A stretch of 64,000 bases of DNA, taken from positions 434 through 64,433 of the forward strand of contig DOQG01000060.1 of the NCBI GenBank assembly GCA_003512525.1, given 5' to 3'. Source of the DNA: Oscillospiraceae bacterium (GTDB taxonomy: Bacteria > Bacillota > Clostridia > Oscillospirales > Ruminococcaceae). This document shows positions 44,083 through 53,698 of this stretch, one piece after another (position 1 is the stretch's first letter; the number at the start of each line of letters is the position of its first letter). The notes under the pieces are model-generated. The model did no database searches, was not told the origin of the DNA, and saw nothing but the letters and a program-made list of their open reading frames with translations. Both the position numbers and the translations under genes were made by a program.

Positions 44083-47000
44083 CTATGCTTCAGTATTGCT
44101 GTTGTCGCCGTTGTCGGAATTTTCTGTAGCATACTCGTCCGACAAGTTATCTTCGATCCACTTTGCCATCATAAGCGGCGAAAGAATGATATCCATTGTC
44201 TTCTGTTCGCCGTCGCTGACGCTTTCCATTGTGACGATCTCACCTTTTTCGCGTCCTTCGCTGCCGATGATATCGTATGTCAGCTGGCAACGGTACTTGA
44301 TAGTACAGAGGAGGAACTCGGGCGGGATAACCTCGCAGGTGGAGATTTCATCAAGCCATATAAATGGGCTCATACCGCCTATGCTGATATCTTCTATAAT
44401 CCAACCGCTTGCGGCAAATGAGTCGTTTGCGCACATATAAAGAGAGAACTTGAATTTTTCTTCTCTGTCGTCCTTGAACAGCCCGACTTCAAAGCTCTTT
44501 ATAACATAGTTGTTGATGATACTGGACTCAAACCCGCAGCATGAGCAGGTTCCGCCGTAGCCGAACATTGTACCGTTGATATCCTTTGCAAAGTAATTGC
44601 GGTAAACGCGGAGATTTGAAAGGCTGCGCAGTGCCTTGTACTTTGTACGCAGGAATGTAAGCTCGTCTGCTGTGATAGACGGCAGGGGCTTGTAGTAGTA
44701 CGGAATCTGGTCGAGAAGTACCTGGTTAGGCTCTTCCGTGCTTGAATAGAACTGGCTGAGAACATTGTTGTTTTCACCTATCAGCAGATATTCAACGTAC
44801 TTTGCAAATTCCGGTTTTGTACAGTCGTCACGCAGTACAACATACTTTGTGATGCTGTTGCGCTCTTCCTCTGTTATCGGGTCGTTTATATCGATAATGC
44901 GGATGATCTTGTCTTTTTCGCCGAGGAGCGCTATGCGAGGGATCTTAAGATCGCATATGTATAGGTTCGGGATAATTGCCGATACCTTTTCATCGGTGAG
45001 GTTGTTTTCGCGCAGTAAGCTCATGAGCGATGATTTCTCAAACGAGTAGCCCGACTTCATAAACGGAAAGTCGAATACACGTCCGTTGAACATACCGCAG
45101 TTGATAAGAGCATATACATCGCCGATTATTTCAAGAAGATCGGCGTTTGTGATACTGCTCGGTATCATAAATTGTTTGCCGTAAGCAGCAAATCTGAATT
45201 TCTTATTGATATCAAGCTGGAGCGTGATGTCACTGCCTTGCTGTTTCATTTCGCGCAGGAAAGTCATTGTATCTTTACCCTGCGTGAAGCTGTTTATCAG
45301 CATATTTATGACTTCGTTATATATCTGATGATTTTCAAAGCTGTTCTTGTGTGAAACTATGCAGTCATAAGCACGTTTGAGGTTATGCACCGTCATTCGT
45401 GCAACGTCAAAGTTGTGGGTGATGTCACGGTAGTGAACGTTGAACTGGAAGTATCTCATTCCGATCTTGTAGTCCTGACCGTACATTGTGTCAAACAGTC
45501 CAAGTGCGCCGATAAGCGCTTCTTCATCGGCAACAGCATCGTTTATAACGTACTTGCCTAGCTTCAGGCTTACTATGCTTCTGAAGCCGAAGCTTAGGTC
45601 AAAGTCCTTGATAGCAGGGTTCTTCTCGCTGTCGAGAACATAGGTATTGCCATCAAAGTTGAAGTTGTAGCAAAATTCTCTGCCCTCTTCCTCGGTTTCT
45701 TCATCTATCCAGTTATAGCACGCCATTATGATGTTTTCGGGCATATCCGCAACATCTTTGCGCATTTTAACAAGTTCGTCCTCAATATATTCGGTGAATG
45801 CCGCACCGCTTTCGTGTTCCTGCTTTGAAACGTGATCGGTCACAGAGAAGAAGCCGAGCTGTTTTACCTCGGAGTAGGGCATAGCTTCAGTCTTGCCGGG
45901 GAGCAGGAGCGAAATGCTGTTGTGGAATACACTGCGCAGATCGCCTACCATTACACTGGTCGTCAGATAGTTGCTGAAAAATTCAAACACATAGTGCTTG
46001 GGGCGCATATAGTACTTCTCGGAATTTGTCCTTTGTAAAAGTTCAAGAACAAAGTAGCGGGAGTACTTGTCTATCATAAATTTGAGATCTCTGTTTATCG
46101 CTTCGGAAACCTCTTCCTCACATTCATGGCGTATGCCTGTTCTGTGAGTGGTGATATATGAGTTAGGTACGCTTATGAAGAATGCCGACAGCTTTTCCTT
46201 GATAAAATCCTCGCCTGTGGATTTGATAAGACCGGTCAGCTCATAGGTAGAGAAGTAGTTGTACTTATCAAGGAGCACTTTGACAAGCGTATCACGTCTG
46301 GCGGCTGACACGGCAAACGGAATGAGGTATACAAAGCCCTCGTTTTCGTGCCAGATGAACTCGATAACGCTCTTGCCGTTCTGAAGGAAACGCACGGTCG
46401 GGTCATTATCGGGGGTCTTCTGGTAACGGATAACCTTATATACGGCAAGGGGCTTGCCCATATCCATTACTGCTATATTGAAGGTACGGTTGGGGTTTTC
46501 AGCCTCACCGAATCTTCCGAGTTGTTTTTTTCTGATAAATGCAAAGCAGAACTCAACGAGGTTTATATATTCGCCCTTGTGGATAGTAAGATTAACAAGG
46601 TTTTCTTTTATTCTTGCCTGTTCTTCTTCCGATACCTTGAAGATGATCTCTGTACCTTTGAATACCGGAGCGGTCAGATTAAGCTCTCTTATCTTAAGAA
46701 TGCCGGCATCGTTTACGATCCTGAAATTGAAGTTATTTGAACGCAGTTTCAGCCATTCGACATTCATAAATACGCTCTTTGAACCTACGCCGAAACGACC
46801 CTCACGGGACTTATCGCCGTCACTTCTGCCGATACTCAGATAGTAAAGTATCTGTTCAAGCGTGAAACCGTCTTCGTTATATGTAAGCCTTACTTCGCCG
46901 TCCTGCTCAAAGTTGAACAGTACCTTGATATCCGGGTCTGAATAGTAACAGCCGAATGTGTTTTGTAAAAGCTCTCTGATTATCGACTCTTTCGGATAGT

Positions 47001-47211
47001 CGCTTACCGACAGAGAAGCGTTGTACGGAGTACGTCCTCCGAATACCGAGTTGAAATAGTCTTTGAACGGAGTGCTGTCGGCTTCACCTGTGTAAAGCAG
47101 GTTCTGCATCTTCATCAGCGACTGTTCCATTACCTCGCGGTTTTCGTTGGCGTGCGCCTGATAAAAGTCGCCTAAAAGTCCCGCGATTTCTTCGTTACGA
47201 AAAGCCTCCAC
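44083..47211 (-). CDS. GHKL (Hsp90-like) ATPase-domain protein
   Basis: 1042 residues starting at GTG 47211. The N-terminal 200 residues carry the Bergerat fold: N box IIRELLQNTF (about 76), DGF box NEDGFTLEQI (about 108) and glycine box EGRFGVGSKSVF (about 133). This resembles the ATPase domain of HtpG and sacsin-type proteins. The other 800 residues are not recognised; near the C-terminus CSCCGFES may bind metal, and the tail is acidic. The start is 1-2 bases from the stop of the SNF2-like gene, so the two are coupled and probably form a complex. The role is unknown; GHKL-helicase pairs occur in several defence systems. Confidence 0.75.
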   Translation of the reverse strand: MEAFRNEEIAGLLGDFYQAHANENREVMEQSLMKMQNLLYTGEADSTPFKDYFNSVFGGRTPYNASLSVSDYPKESIIRELLQNTFGCYYSDPDIKVLFNFEQDGEVRLTYNEDGFTLEQILYYLSIGRSDGDKSREGRFGVGSKSVFMNVEWLKLRSNNFNFRIVNDAGILKIRELNLTAPVFKGTEIIFKVSEEEQARIKENLVNLTIHKGEYINLVEFCFAFIRKKQLGRFGEAENPNRTFNIAVMDMGKPLAVYKVIRYQKTPDNDPTVRFLQNGKSVIEFIWHENEGFVYLIPFAVSAARRDTLVKVLLDKYNYFSTYELTGLIKSTGEDFIKEKLSAFFISVPNSYITTHRTGIRHECEEEVSEAINRDLKFMIDKYSRYFVLELLQRTNSEKYYMRPKHYVFEFFSNYLTTSVMVGDLRSVFHNSISLLLPGKTEAMPYSEVKQLGFFSVTDHVSKQEHESGAAFTEYIEDELVKMRKDVADMPENIIMACYNWIDEETEEEGREFCYNFNFDGNTYVLDSEKNPAIKDFDLSFGFRSIVSLKLGKYVINDAVADEEALIGALGLFDTMYGQDYKIGMRYFQFNVHYRDITHNFDVARMTVHNLKRAYDCIVSHKNSFENHQIYNEVINMLINSFTQGKDTMTFLREMKQQGSDITLQLDINKKFRFAAYGKQFMIPSSITNADLLEIIGDVYALINCGMFNGRVFDFPFMKSGYSFEKSSLMSLLRENNLTDEKVSAIIPNLYICDLKIPRIALLGEKDKIIRIIDINDPITEEERNSITKYVVLRDDCTKPEFAKYVEYLLIGENNNVLSQFYSSTEEPNQVLLDQIPYYYKPLPSITADELTFLRTKYKALRSLSNLRVYRNYFAKDINGTMFGYGGTCSCCGFESSIINNYVIKSFEVGLFKDDREEKFKFSLYMCANDSFAASGWIIEDISIGGMSPFIWLDEISTCEVIPPEFLLCTIKYRCQLTYDIIGSEGREKGEIVTMESVSDGEQKTMDIILSPLMMAKWIEDNLSDEYATENSDNGDNSNTEA

Positions 47212-47212
47212 C

Positions 47213-49201
47213 TTACATCACTCCCTCGTTGTATTTTTTCATAAATTGTCTGAAAGTTTCCTGTATCATAAAGTTGTCGGTGAGAAACCGCCACGAATTA
47301 AGCAATACAGGCATCTTTACCGTGTCGGGAAGCTCATTTACGCATAAACGCAGCTCTGCATTTTTGTTGTCGGTAATGAAATTTTCAAACATCTTTTGTG
47401 CGGCACGAATACCTGATGAAATGTCATCTGTGGTGCACCGCTCCTTATATGCCCGGAACTGTTCGCTGTAAAGGCTCTCTTCAAGCTCTGCACCGCCGAG
47501 TGCAACGATGTGCTGCTGTTCGTCAAGATAGAGCAGAGAACCGCTAAAGCGCTCAAGCGCTTCCTTTATCATAGGCTTCAGCACCTTTTCATCGGTGGTA
47601 GTGTTTTCCTTTATCCTGTTTTCGATGCCGAACGCACGGTATATCTTGTCAAGCTTCAGCTTTGTATATTCGTGAGTTTTGACTGCCGTGGAGATATCTA
47701 TTGATGGTGAGATATTATAATCGGCTTTGAACTGGGTGATCACATCATGACAGTTTGAAACTTCACCTGTGTATGAGCATACATACTGCAGATCCCTTAT
47801 CCCGTTTGTTATCAGCTGTGCGGCATTCGGAATGTCAAACAGCACATTTCTGCCGGGAAGTCCTGCAACTATGCTCTTGTATATTTTGCCGAAAAGCACC
47901 TTTGACAGCATTCTTGAATCAAGCAGATTGTTCTTGTCGGAGAATATGATAAATTCTCTTGACTGTTCGTTCTTTCCGCCGTGCCGCGCGGCACGCTGTT
48001 CAAATATAACGGGGCTGTCGGGAAGCTCGTAGTTGAATATGTGAGTGAAGTTTTTTACCTGTGGATTTATAGAACCTATCTTGTCAACGGTAAGAACAAT
48101 TCTTGCGTTGTCGCGGGTTTCATTTGTGAAGTTGTCGTATCTTGTGTTGAAGATGTCGCCTCTGTCGATCTTTAACAGTCCGTTGATATTCGGATAAAGA
48201 GCAGAAATAACTTTTTTCAGGTACAGTATAGTCGAACCTGTCACGCAGTAAACAACAGCACGGTTCTCCGAGCCTTTGAGCACATCGTCAAGCTTTGTCA
48301 GGAAACAGTCAAGCTTCTTGTCGACATCGCGTAACTCCTGAACATCGGCTACGTTATATGACGGCTTGGTATAGGTCTTTTTTGCTTCAAGACCGTATTC
48401 TTCAAAAATGTTGCCGCCCTGTGCGTAAAGCGGGAGTCCTGTTTTAATATCAATGAGTCTTCGTGAATTTGAAATGAAATCCTGCGAGAACTCATATTCA
48501 AGCATTGTGACGTTTCTTGACACTTCGCCGTTATATACAGACTTGTCAAAATAGCGCATTACGGGGGTATCGGGATCAAAGCAGATAGTCTTTTTGTCAA
48601 AGCTTATGCTGTCTACTGCCGCCGCTTTGCTTTCATCGGCAAGCAGGCTCTTTACAAGACCTCTTATTTCATCATAGCTCTGCATATAGCCGCAGGGGAT
48701 AGGGCTGAGTATTACAAGCTTTTCTGTCTTTGCGCGCAAATGCTCTGTATACAGGTCGCATTTAATTCCTGAGGTGCTGAGACCTGCATCAATTATGACA
48801 AGATCCCAGGTAAGACCCGCATCTGCAAACCTCTGCATAAGAGAATTATCGGATGCAAGCGCTTCTTCTGCGATTATATATGTATTCGGCATATTCTCGT
48901 TGAAGTAGGTGATAGCTTTCGATGAACCGGATATCATCTTGAAATCAACGCCGTTTGATGTTACTACCGAGCGATACCAGCTATGCATAAGATGCCTGGG
49001 GCATATCAGCAGGATATTGGGAGTCTGCTTTTCAAGCACGGTATCGAGTATGCTTATCTGAGCCTTTGTCGATTTGTCTGCGCCGTATTCGTCGAGAACA
49101 AGGCAAAAGCCGAATTTATTTAACTTTTCGTGAAAAGAACAGCTGATCGCACTTATATCTTTGCCATAGTACGATATCCATTTTATCTCTTCGGTATTCA
49201 C
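47213..49201 (-). CDS. SNF2-like helicase-fold protein with degenerate ATPase motifs
   Basis: About 662 residues from GTG 49201, after GGAGGGTGATCC. The order of SNF2 motifs is kept but key residues are lost. The Walker A position reads LDEYGADKSTKA instead of DEMGLGKT; motif Ia is LLICPRHLMHSW; the DEAH box has become LVIIDAGLS; and motif VI is FEQRAARHGGKNEQS. It therefore probably binds DNA or a partner without hydrolysing ATP, with the ATPase supplied by the GHKL protein next to it. No nuclease domain is visible. Confidence 0.65.
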   Translation of the reverse strand: MNTEEIKWISYYGKDISAISCSFHEKLNKFGFCLVLDEYGADKSTKAQISILDTVLEKQTPNILLICPRHLMHSWYRSVVTSNGVDFKMISGSSKAITYFNENMPNTYIIAEEALASDNSLMQRFADAGLTWDLVIIDAGLSTSGIKCDLYTEHLRAKTEKLVILSPIPCGYMQSYDEIRGLVKSLLADESKAAAVDSISFDKKTICFDPDTPVMRYFDKSVYNGEVSRNVTMLEYEFSQDFISNSRRLIDIKTGLPLYAQGGNIFEEYGLEAKKTYTKPSYNVADVQELRDVDKKLDCFLTKLDDVLKGSENRAVVYCVTGSTILYLKKVISALYPNINGLLKIDRGDIFNTRYDNFTNETRDNARIVLTVDKIGSINPQVKNFTHIFNYELPDSPVIFEQRAARHGGKNEQSREFIIFSDKNNLLDSRMLSKVLFGKIYKSIVAGLPGRNVLFDIPNAAQLITNGIRDLQYVCSYTGEVSNCHDVITQFKADYNISPSIDISTAVKTHEYTKLKLDKIYRAFGIENRIKENTTTDEKVLKPMIKEALERFSGSLLYLDEQQHIVALGGAELEESLYSEQFRAYKERCTTDDISSGIRAAQKMFENFITDNKNAELRLCVNELPDTVKMPVLLNSWRFLTDNFMIQETFRQFMKKYNEGVM

Positions 49202-49471
49202 TGGATCACCCTCCGCTCTGCCCGCATACACAAACCGGGCTGAATAATATAACTATTATAATACATTTGAGCATTTTTTACAACCGATATTTCGCATTTT
49301 ATAGAATTTCAATAAAAATTTGCACACGAATTTAGCAAAAAGCTACAAATGCTTGATCGGTTTACTCTATATGATTATAAGAAAAAATTTACGGAAATGT
49401 CTTCACTTTGTTCGACTTTACTTGACAAAACACGATAAATATAGTATGATACTGGTATATGTCAAAAGGGA
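49202..49471. other. intergenic region with divergent promoters
   Basis: AT-rich. A plus-strand promoter lies at 49422-49450; the promoter of the minus-strand operon was not identified. Confidence 0.5.
49422..49450 (+). promoter_or_regulatory. sigma-A promoter of the deacetylase gene
   Basis: TTGACA, 17 bases, TATGAT, about 25 bases before the ribosome site. Confidence 0.75.
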
Positions 49472-50548
49472 GTGGTGCGCTTGTATTTCGGTAGCGTCAG
49501 ATTTTTCAAGCATCTGATACTGACTGTTACGGCTTTGCTCATAATTGTGCCTACGGTGCTTTGTATAATTTTTGCTGTAGACAATGCCAAAAAGTCGGAA
49601 GAGATAGACAGGCTCAATTCACGTCTGTCGGCACAGTCGGAAGATATATCGGCTTCGGCGACAGAAAGTTCCGATGACTCTAAAGGCGATAGCACTGCGG
49701 AGAATACAAATAAAGCGGAACCTTCTGTGACCGAAAGCAAGCCCGCTGAAACGACTACAGCGCAGACTACACCCGTTGCTTCATCACAGACAGAAACAAC
49801 ACCGGACACAACAAAAGAGCCGGCAAGTACACCTGAGAGCAGTGATGAAACATCAAACAGCAATGCTGATGATAAGCTGTATACTGAACTTTACCCGGAG
49901 CTTTATGCGGATAAATATGACGGTGAATATGAAGACAGCAAAAACACCGTATATCTCACATTTGATGACGGCCCTTCGGTGCTGACAGAAAATCTGCTGT
50001 ATTATTTACGGCAGGAAAACGTAAAGGCTACATTCTTTGTTGTTCCCGAGCGCACGGAGTATTGTTATTCGTTACTGAAAGAAATAAGTGATGCGGGACA
50101 TACGATAGGTATCCATTCCGCCTCCCATGATTACGAAAAGATATATGCTTCGGTAGACGCGTTTCTTGACGATTTCAAGGAAGCGTATGATATCGTTCTT
50201 GAAGCGACGGGAAAAGCACCTGATATATACAGATTTCCCGGTGGCAGTGTAAATGACTATAATGCGGCTACGCGCGATGATATAATTGCGGAAATGGACC
50301 GCAGAGGATTTACATATTTCGATTGGAACGTGGACAGCAACGACTGGCAAGGCTATGGCTGGACAACGCTTTACACAAATGTACTTGCAGACGCACAGGA
50401 GTTTTCGACACCCGTTATACTGTTTCACAACACAGGGGATCGAGATAATACCGTACTTGTGATAGAGGATATCATCAAGGCGCTGAAAGATAAAGGATAT
50501 AAATTCGGCAGTCTTTCGCAGAAGACCGAACCGATCCAATTTCAATAA
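49472..50548 (+). CDS. membrane-anchored polysaccharide deacetylase
   Basis: About 358 residues. One N-terminal membrane helix (LILTVTALLIIVPTVLCIIF), a Ser/Thr/Glu-rich wall-spanning linker (residues 45-140), then a NodB domain. It has TFDDGPS (catalytic and metal Asp), the zinc pair HSASH, RFPGG and FDWNVDSNDW, and the late His in ILFHNTG. It would remove acetyl groups from peptidoglycan or another wall glycan. The start could be GTG 49472, GTG 49475 or TTG 49481; GGGAG suits the last best. Confidence 0.88.
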   Translation: MVRLYFGSVRFFKHLILTVTALLIIVPTVLCIIFAVDNAKKSEEIDRLNSRLSAQSEDISASATESSDDSKGDSTAENTNKAEPSVTESKPAETTTAQTTPVASSQTETTPDTTKEPASTPESSDETSNSNADDKLYTELYPELYADKYDGEYEDSKNTVYLTFDDGPSVLTENLLYYLRQENVKATFFVVPERTEYCYSLLKEISDAGHTIGIHSASHDYEKIYASVDAFLDDFKEAYDIVLEATGKAPDIYRFPGGSVNDYNAATRDDIIAEMDRRGFTYFDWNVDSNDWQGYGWTTLYTNVLADAQEFSTPVILFHNTGDRDNTVLVIEDIIKALKDKGYKFGSLSQKTEPIQFQ

Positions 50549-50577
50549 ATAATTCTGATTTCAAGAAAGGGATAACA

Positions 50578-51561
50578 ATGGGAATCAAGGATAATTTTTC
50601 ACAGGCTATGAAGGAGCTTACAAATCCCAGATCGTCCGATAACCGCAAAGAGGTCAAGGATGTTGCGGCATATATGAATGATACTGCCGACACACAGCCG
50701 GGTGAACCTGCACAGAATGCGCAGCCTGCTCAGGATAACGTACAGCCCTCACAGGCGTTCGGATCAAGCACACAAGAGCAGAACGTTCAGAACACACAGC
50801 AGGGAACAGCAGCAGGCGGATTTGTGGGACAGGATTTTTCACAGCGTATAGCGCGTGATATGAATGATCGATATAATCAGAATAACAGCTTTGCGCAGAA
50901 TATGCAGAACGATCAGAATGCCGGAGCTGCTCAGAACATCGGAGATAATGCTCCCGGTCAGGGTATGCAGAGCAATCAGAATAACGGCTTTGCACAGAAT
51001 ATGCAGAATGCACAGAGCGGCACATTTGCACAGGATAACGGCGGTTCGGGCTATGGCGGAACGCCTTTTGCAGGCAGCATGAGAGCAGACGGCGCTCAGG
51101 AAATGACGGTTATCTCAAAGAACACGATGATCGACGGCAATGTACGCTCGTTCGCCGATATGAAGATAGACGGCAACATCAAGGGCAATGTTGAAACTAC
51201 CAAGAATATCAACATAAACGGCAAGGTCGTAGGCGACCTCACCTGCGATAACATCAGTATGAAAAACTCTGCCGTGCAGGGCAACGTTCGTCTTAAGGGT
51301 CAGGCGATAATGGCAAATGACTCTATGCTGATAGGCGACCTTACATCTCAGGTAGCCCAGCTCAACGGCAAGATAAAGGGCAATATCGAGATCTCCGGCA
51401 AGATACAGCTTGACAGGGATTCTGTTATAATCGGTGATATCAAGGCAGGCTCTATCGCTATATCGGACGGCGCGGTCATAAACGGTTTTGTAACGACAAC
51501 TTACCTTTCAAAGGACGAAAGTGCAAACATCTTCCCCGAAAGCATAGCACTCGGAGAATAA
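50578..51561 (+). CDS. bactofilin-type polymer-forming protein with Gln/Asn-rich N-terminus
   Basis: 327 residues. Residues 25-165 are low-complexity (QN, AQN, QNTQ, NNGFAQNMQN repeated). Residues 175-310 are the bactofilin beta-helix (MTVISKNTMIDGNVRSFADM, KIDGNIKGNV, with repeating G-x-I/V steps). Bactofilins polymerise without nucleotide and position wall-modifying enzymes, which suits the deacetylase gene 30 bases upstream. ATG follows AAAGGGATAACA. Confidence 0.88.
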   Translation: MGIKDNFSQAMKELTNPRSSDNRKEVKDVAAYMNDTADTQPGEPAQNAQPAQDNVQPSQAFGSSTQEQNVQNTQQGTAAGGFVGQDFSQRIARDMNDRYNQNNSFAQNMQNDQNAGAAQNIGDNAPGQGMQSNQNNGFAQNMQNAQSGTFAQDNGGSGYGGTPFAGSMRADGAQEMTVISKNTMIDGNVRSFADMKIDGNIKGNVETTKNININGKVVGDLTCDNISMKNSAVQGNVRLKGQAIMANDSMLIGDLTSQVAQLNGKIKGNIEISGKIQLDRDSVIIGDIKAGSIAISDGAVINGFVTTTYLSKDESANIFPESIALGE

Positions 51562-51580
51562 GCGTATCATTTAACATTCA

Positions 51581-51600
51581 GCCCTGCCATGCGGGGCTTT
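51581..51600 (+). terminator. short terminator after the bactofilin gene
   Basis: GCCCTGC pairs with GCGGGGC around CAT, followed by TTTTG. Confidence 0.6.
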
Positions 51601-51620
51601 TGTTGACTTAGGAGAATTTT

Positions 51621-52241
51621 ATGCCGGTTAATACAGAAAATAAGGTGTTGACACCTGAACAGACAGAAAGCAACAAGCAGGAGATACTCGATATCTTTGC
51701 AAAGCACGTTCACAGGGACGGCGTTGAAAAGCTGCTCGACTATCTTGTAAATAAGAGCGATTTCTTTACAGCACCCGCAAGCACACGCTTTCACGGCTCG
51801 TATGACGGCGGACTTGCACAGCATTCGCTGAATGTATATCACTGCTTCAAGGCGTACCTTGAGCGCGAGCGTGTGCGTGATATGTACAAGCTCACGGCAA
51901 GCGAGGAAACTATCGCGATATGCGCTCTGCTACACGATATTTGCAAGGTGGACGTTTACACAAGAGGCACGCGCAACGTCAAGAATGAGCAGACAGGGCA
52001 GTGGGAAAAAGTGCCTACATACTTCTTTGATGATAAGCTGCCTTACGGACACGGCGAAAAGTCCGTTTATATGATAACGGGCTTTATGCGGCTTACTCGC
52101 GAGGAGGCGTTCGCTATCCGCTATCATATGGGATTTTCGGGAGAAGAGAACGTAAACAACGTAGGAAAGGCATTCGAGATGTTCCCGCTTGCATTTGCGC
52201 TTAGTACGGCGGATATGGAAGCTTCGTATTTCCTTGATTGA
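51621..52241 (+). CDS. HD-domain phosphohydrolase
   Basis: 206 residues. The HD motif is present: His in GLAQHSLNVYH, the HD pair in LLHDICKVD, and the distal metal ligands near HGEKSVYMI and YHMGFSG. HD proteins hydrolyse nucleotides or cyclic dinucleotides; the substrate is unknown. ATG at 51621 follows TAGGAGAATTTT. Confidence 0.85.
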   Translation: MPVNTENKVLTPEQTESNKQEILDIFAKHVHRDGVEKLLDYLVNKSDFFTAPASTRFHGSYDGGLAQHSLNVYHCFKAYLERERVRDMYKLTASEETIAICALLHDICKVDVYTRGTRNVKNEQTGQWEKVPTYFFDDKLPYGHGEKSVYMITGFMRLTREEAFAIRYHMGFSGEENVNNVGKAFEMFPLAFALSTADMEASYFLD

Positions 52242-52248
52242 TATTTAA

Positions 52249-52290
52249 AAGGAGCTGTGACGGAATTTTCATGTTTCGTTACAGCTCCTT
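52249..52290 (+). terminator. terminator after the HD gene
   Basis: AAAGGAGCTGTGACG pairs with CGTTACAGCTCCTTT, followed by TT. Confidence 0.75.
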
Positions 52291-52428
52291 TTTCGACAGC
52301 GGCAAAGCGGTCGGCGGCGGTTCTCACTATGGTTGAATTTTTCTCAACAAATGAGCTATGGACAAATTCGCCTAAATCGAATATTATTTTAACAGGAGCT
52401 CCAAATGAATAATACGGAGGTAAACACT

Positions 52429-53535
52429 ATGCTTAAACTTGGCGAAAACCTAAAGAAATTCCGATTACAGCGAGAGCTTACGCAGGAACAGCTTGCGGAT
52501 ATTCTCGGCGTTTCGGCACAGGCGGTAAGCCGTTGGGAGAACGGAACGACTTATCCCGATATAACACTGCTCCCGACTGTTGCAAGCTATTTTGAGATCA
52601 CGCTTGACGAGCTTATGGGAATGGATAATTGGAGGAGCGAGGAACAGTTGAAAGGATTGATATCGCAGTTGGATGAGAACGGCTCAAAGGGCTTTATCTA
52701 TGAGAACATTCTGCTTTTGCGTGATGCGGTAAAAACCTATCCTACAAATTACGAGCTTCAATTCAGGCTTGTCGACCAGCTTACATTCTGCGGGTATAAA
52801 AACGGTCGGGGATTATCCGAAGAAGAAACAATCAGCTTTAATCGAGAGGCTGCCGAAATCGGAAACCGCATTTTATCGCATTGCACAGACGGTGTAATTA
52901 TCAACTGCACGACTAAGCAGCTCTGTTATATCTATTCAAGGCTCGGAGAAAAGGAAAAGGCGATAGAATATGCTAAGAAGCTTCCGAATATATGGTGTAC
53001 CGATACGGTAGTTCTCGGGGATCTGTATGAGGGTGAACAGCAGAAAGCTCATCTTAAACGCGCAATCACATGGTATACGAATGTATTTTGGTGTGCGCTT
53101 ATAAACTTGACTGACCTAGAGCACAAGAACGAAACGATGTCTGACGCGGAAAGAATAAAAATTCTGAAAAAGGCGCTCGCAATGTTTGAGCTTGTGTTTG
53201 AGAACGGTGATTATCTTAAGTACAGCTGTACGGTGTCGGCTACACATCGGTATATAGCGGATCTGGCTGTGTCGAAGGGTGATTACGAGCTTGCGTTATC
53301 AAGCTTTGAAAAAGCGGCTGAATTTGCGATAATGTCAGACACTCTCCCCGATAAGGCACATCACACATCTCTTCTTGTGAATGACCTTGAATACAGCCCG
53401 ATCAATCTGGTCAAGAATTACGATTTCACTGACTGCAGGGAATTATACGATAAAATGCAGTCGGACAGATACGATGTAATCCGTGACGATAAGCGGTTTA
53501 TAGCCGCGCTTGAGAAAATCGGCAGGTATTGTTAA
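52429..53535 (+). CDS. XRE-family regulator with TPR-like C-terminus
   Basis: 368 residues from ATG 52429, 8 bases after CGGAGG; ATG 52405 with AGGAG is the alternative. The helix-turn-helix spans residues 3-58 (LQRELTQEQLADILGVSAQAVSRWENG). The rest is made of helical pairs resembling tetratricopeptide repeats (ALSSFEKAAEF), as in peptide-sensing regulators. No signal-peptide gene is visible beside it. Confidence 0.82.
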   Translation: MLKLGENLKKFRLQRELTQEQLADILGVSAQAVSRWENGTTYPDITLLPTVASYFEITLDELMGMDNWRSEEQLKGLISQLDENGSKGFIYENILLLRDAVKTYPTNYELQFRLVDQLTFCGYKNGRGLSEEETISFNREAAEIGNRILSHCTDGVIINCTTKQLCYIYSRLGEKEKAIEYAKKLPNIWCTDTVVLGDLYEGEQQKAHLKRAITWYTNVFWCALINLTDLEHKNETMSDAERIKILKKALAMFELVFENGDYLKYSCTVSATHRYIADLAVSKGDYELALSSFEKAAEFAIMSDTLPDKAHHTSLLVNDLEYSPINLVKNYDFTDCRELYDKMQSDRYDVIRDDKRFIAALEKIGRYC

Positions 53536-53653
53536 TTCGGAGTGAGGCAACTATCTATAAAATCCGCAAAGGCGCTTGAGGTGCTTGCACCGAGGACGGT
53601 GGATATAAAAGCTTCACATTCCCACGGTTGATAATAACCTACGCATAAGCAAA

Positions 53654-53675
53654 GAACCCCGCATTTGCGGGGTTC
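53654..53675 (-). terminator. terminator of the glycerol dehydrogenase gene
   Basis: GAACCCCGC pairs with GCGGGGTTC around ATTT; TTTGCTTATG follows on the minus strand. It lies 24 bases after the stop codon. Confidence 0.7.
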
Positions 53676-53698
53676 AAACTGTTTATAAAGTGTTCAGC

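Noticed and set aside
43724..44421. Plus-strand frames running through attR into the GHKL gene
   Set aside because: No ribosome site; they run through the tRNA-derived repeat, the terminator and antisense to the GHKL gene.
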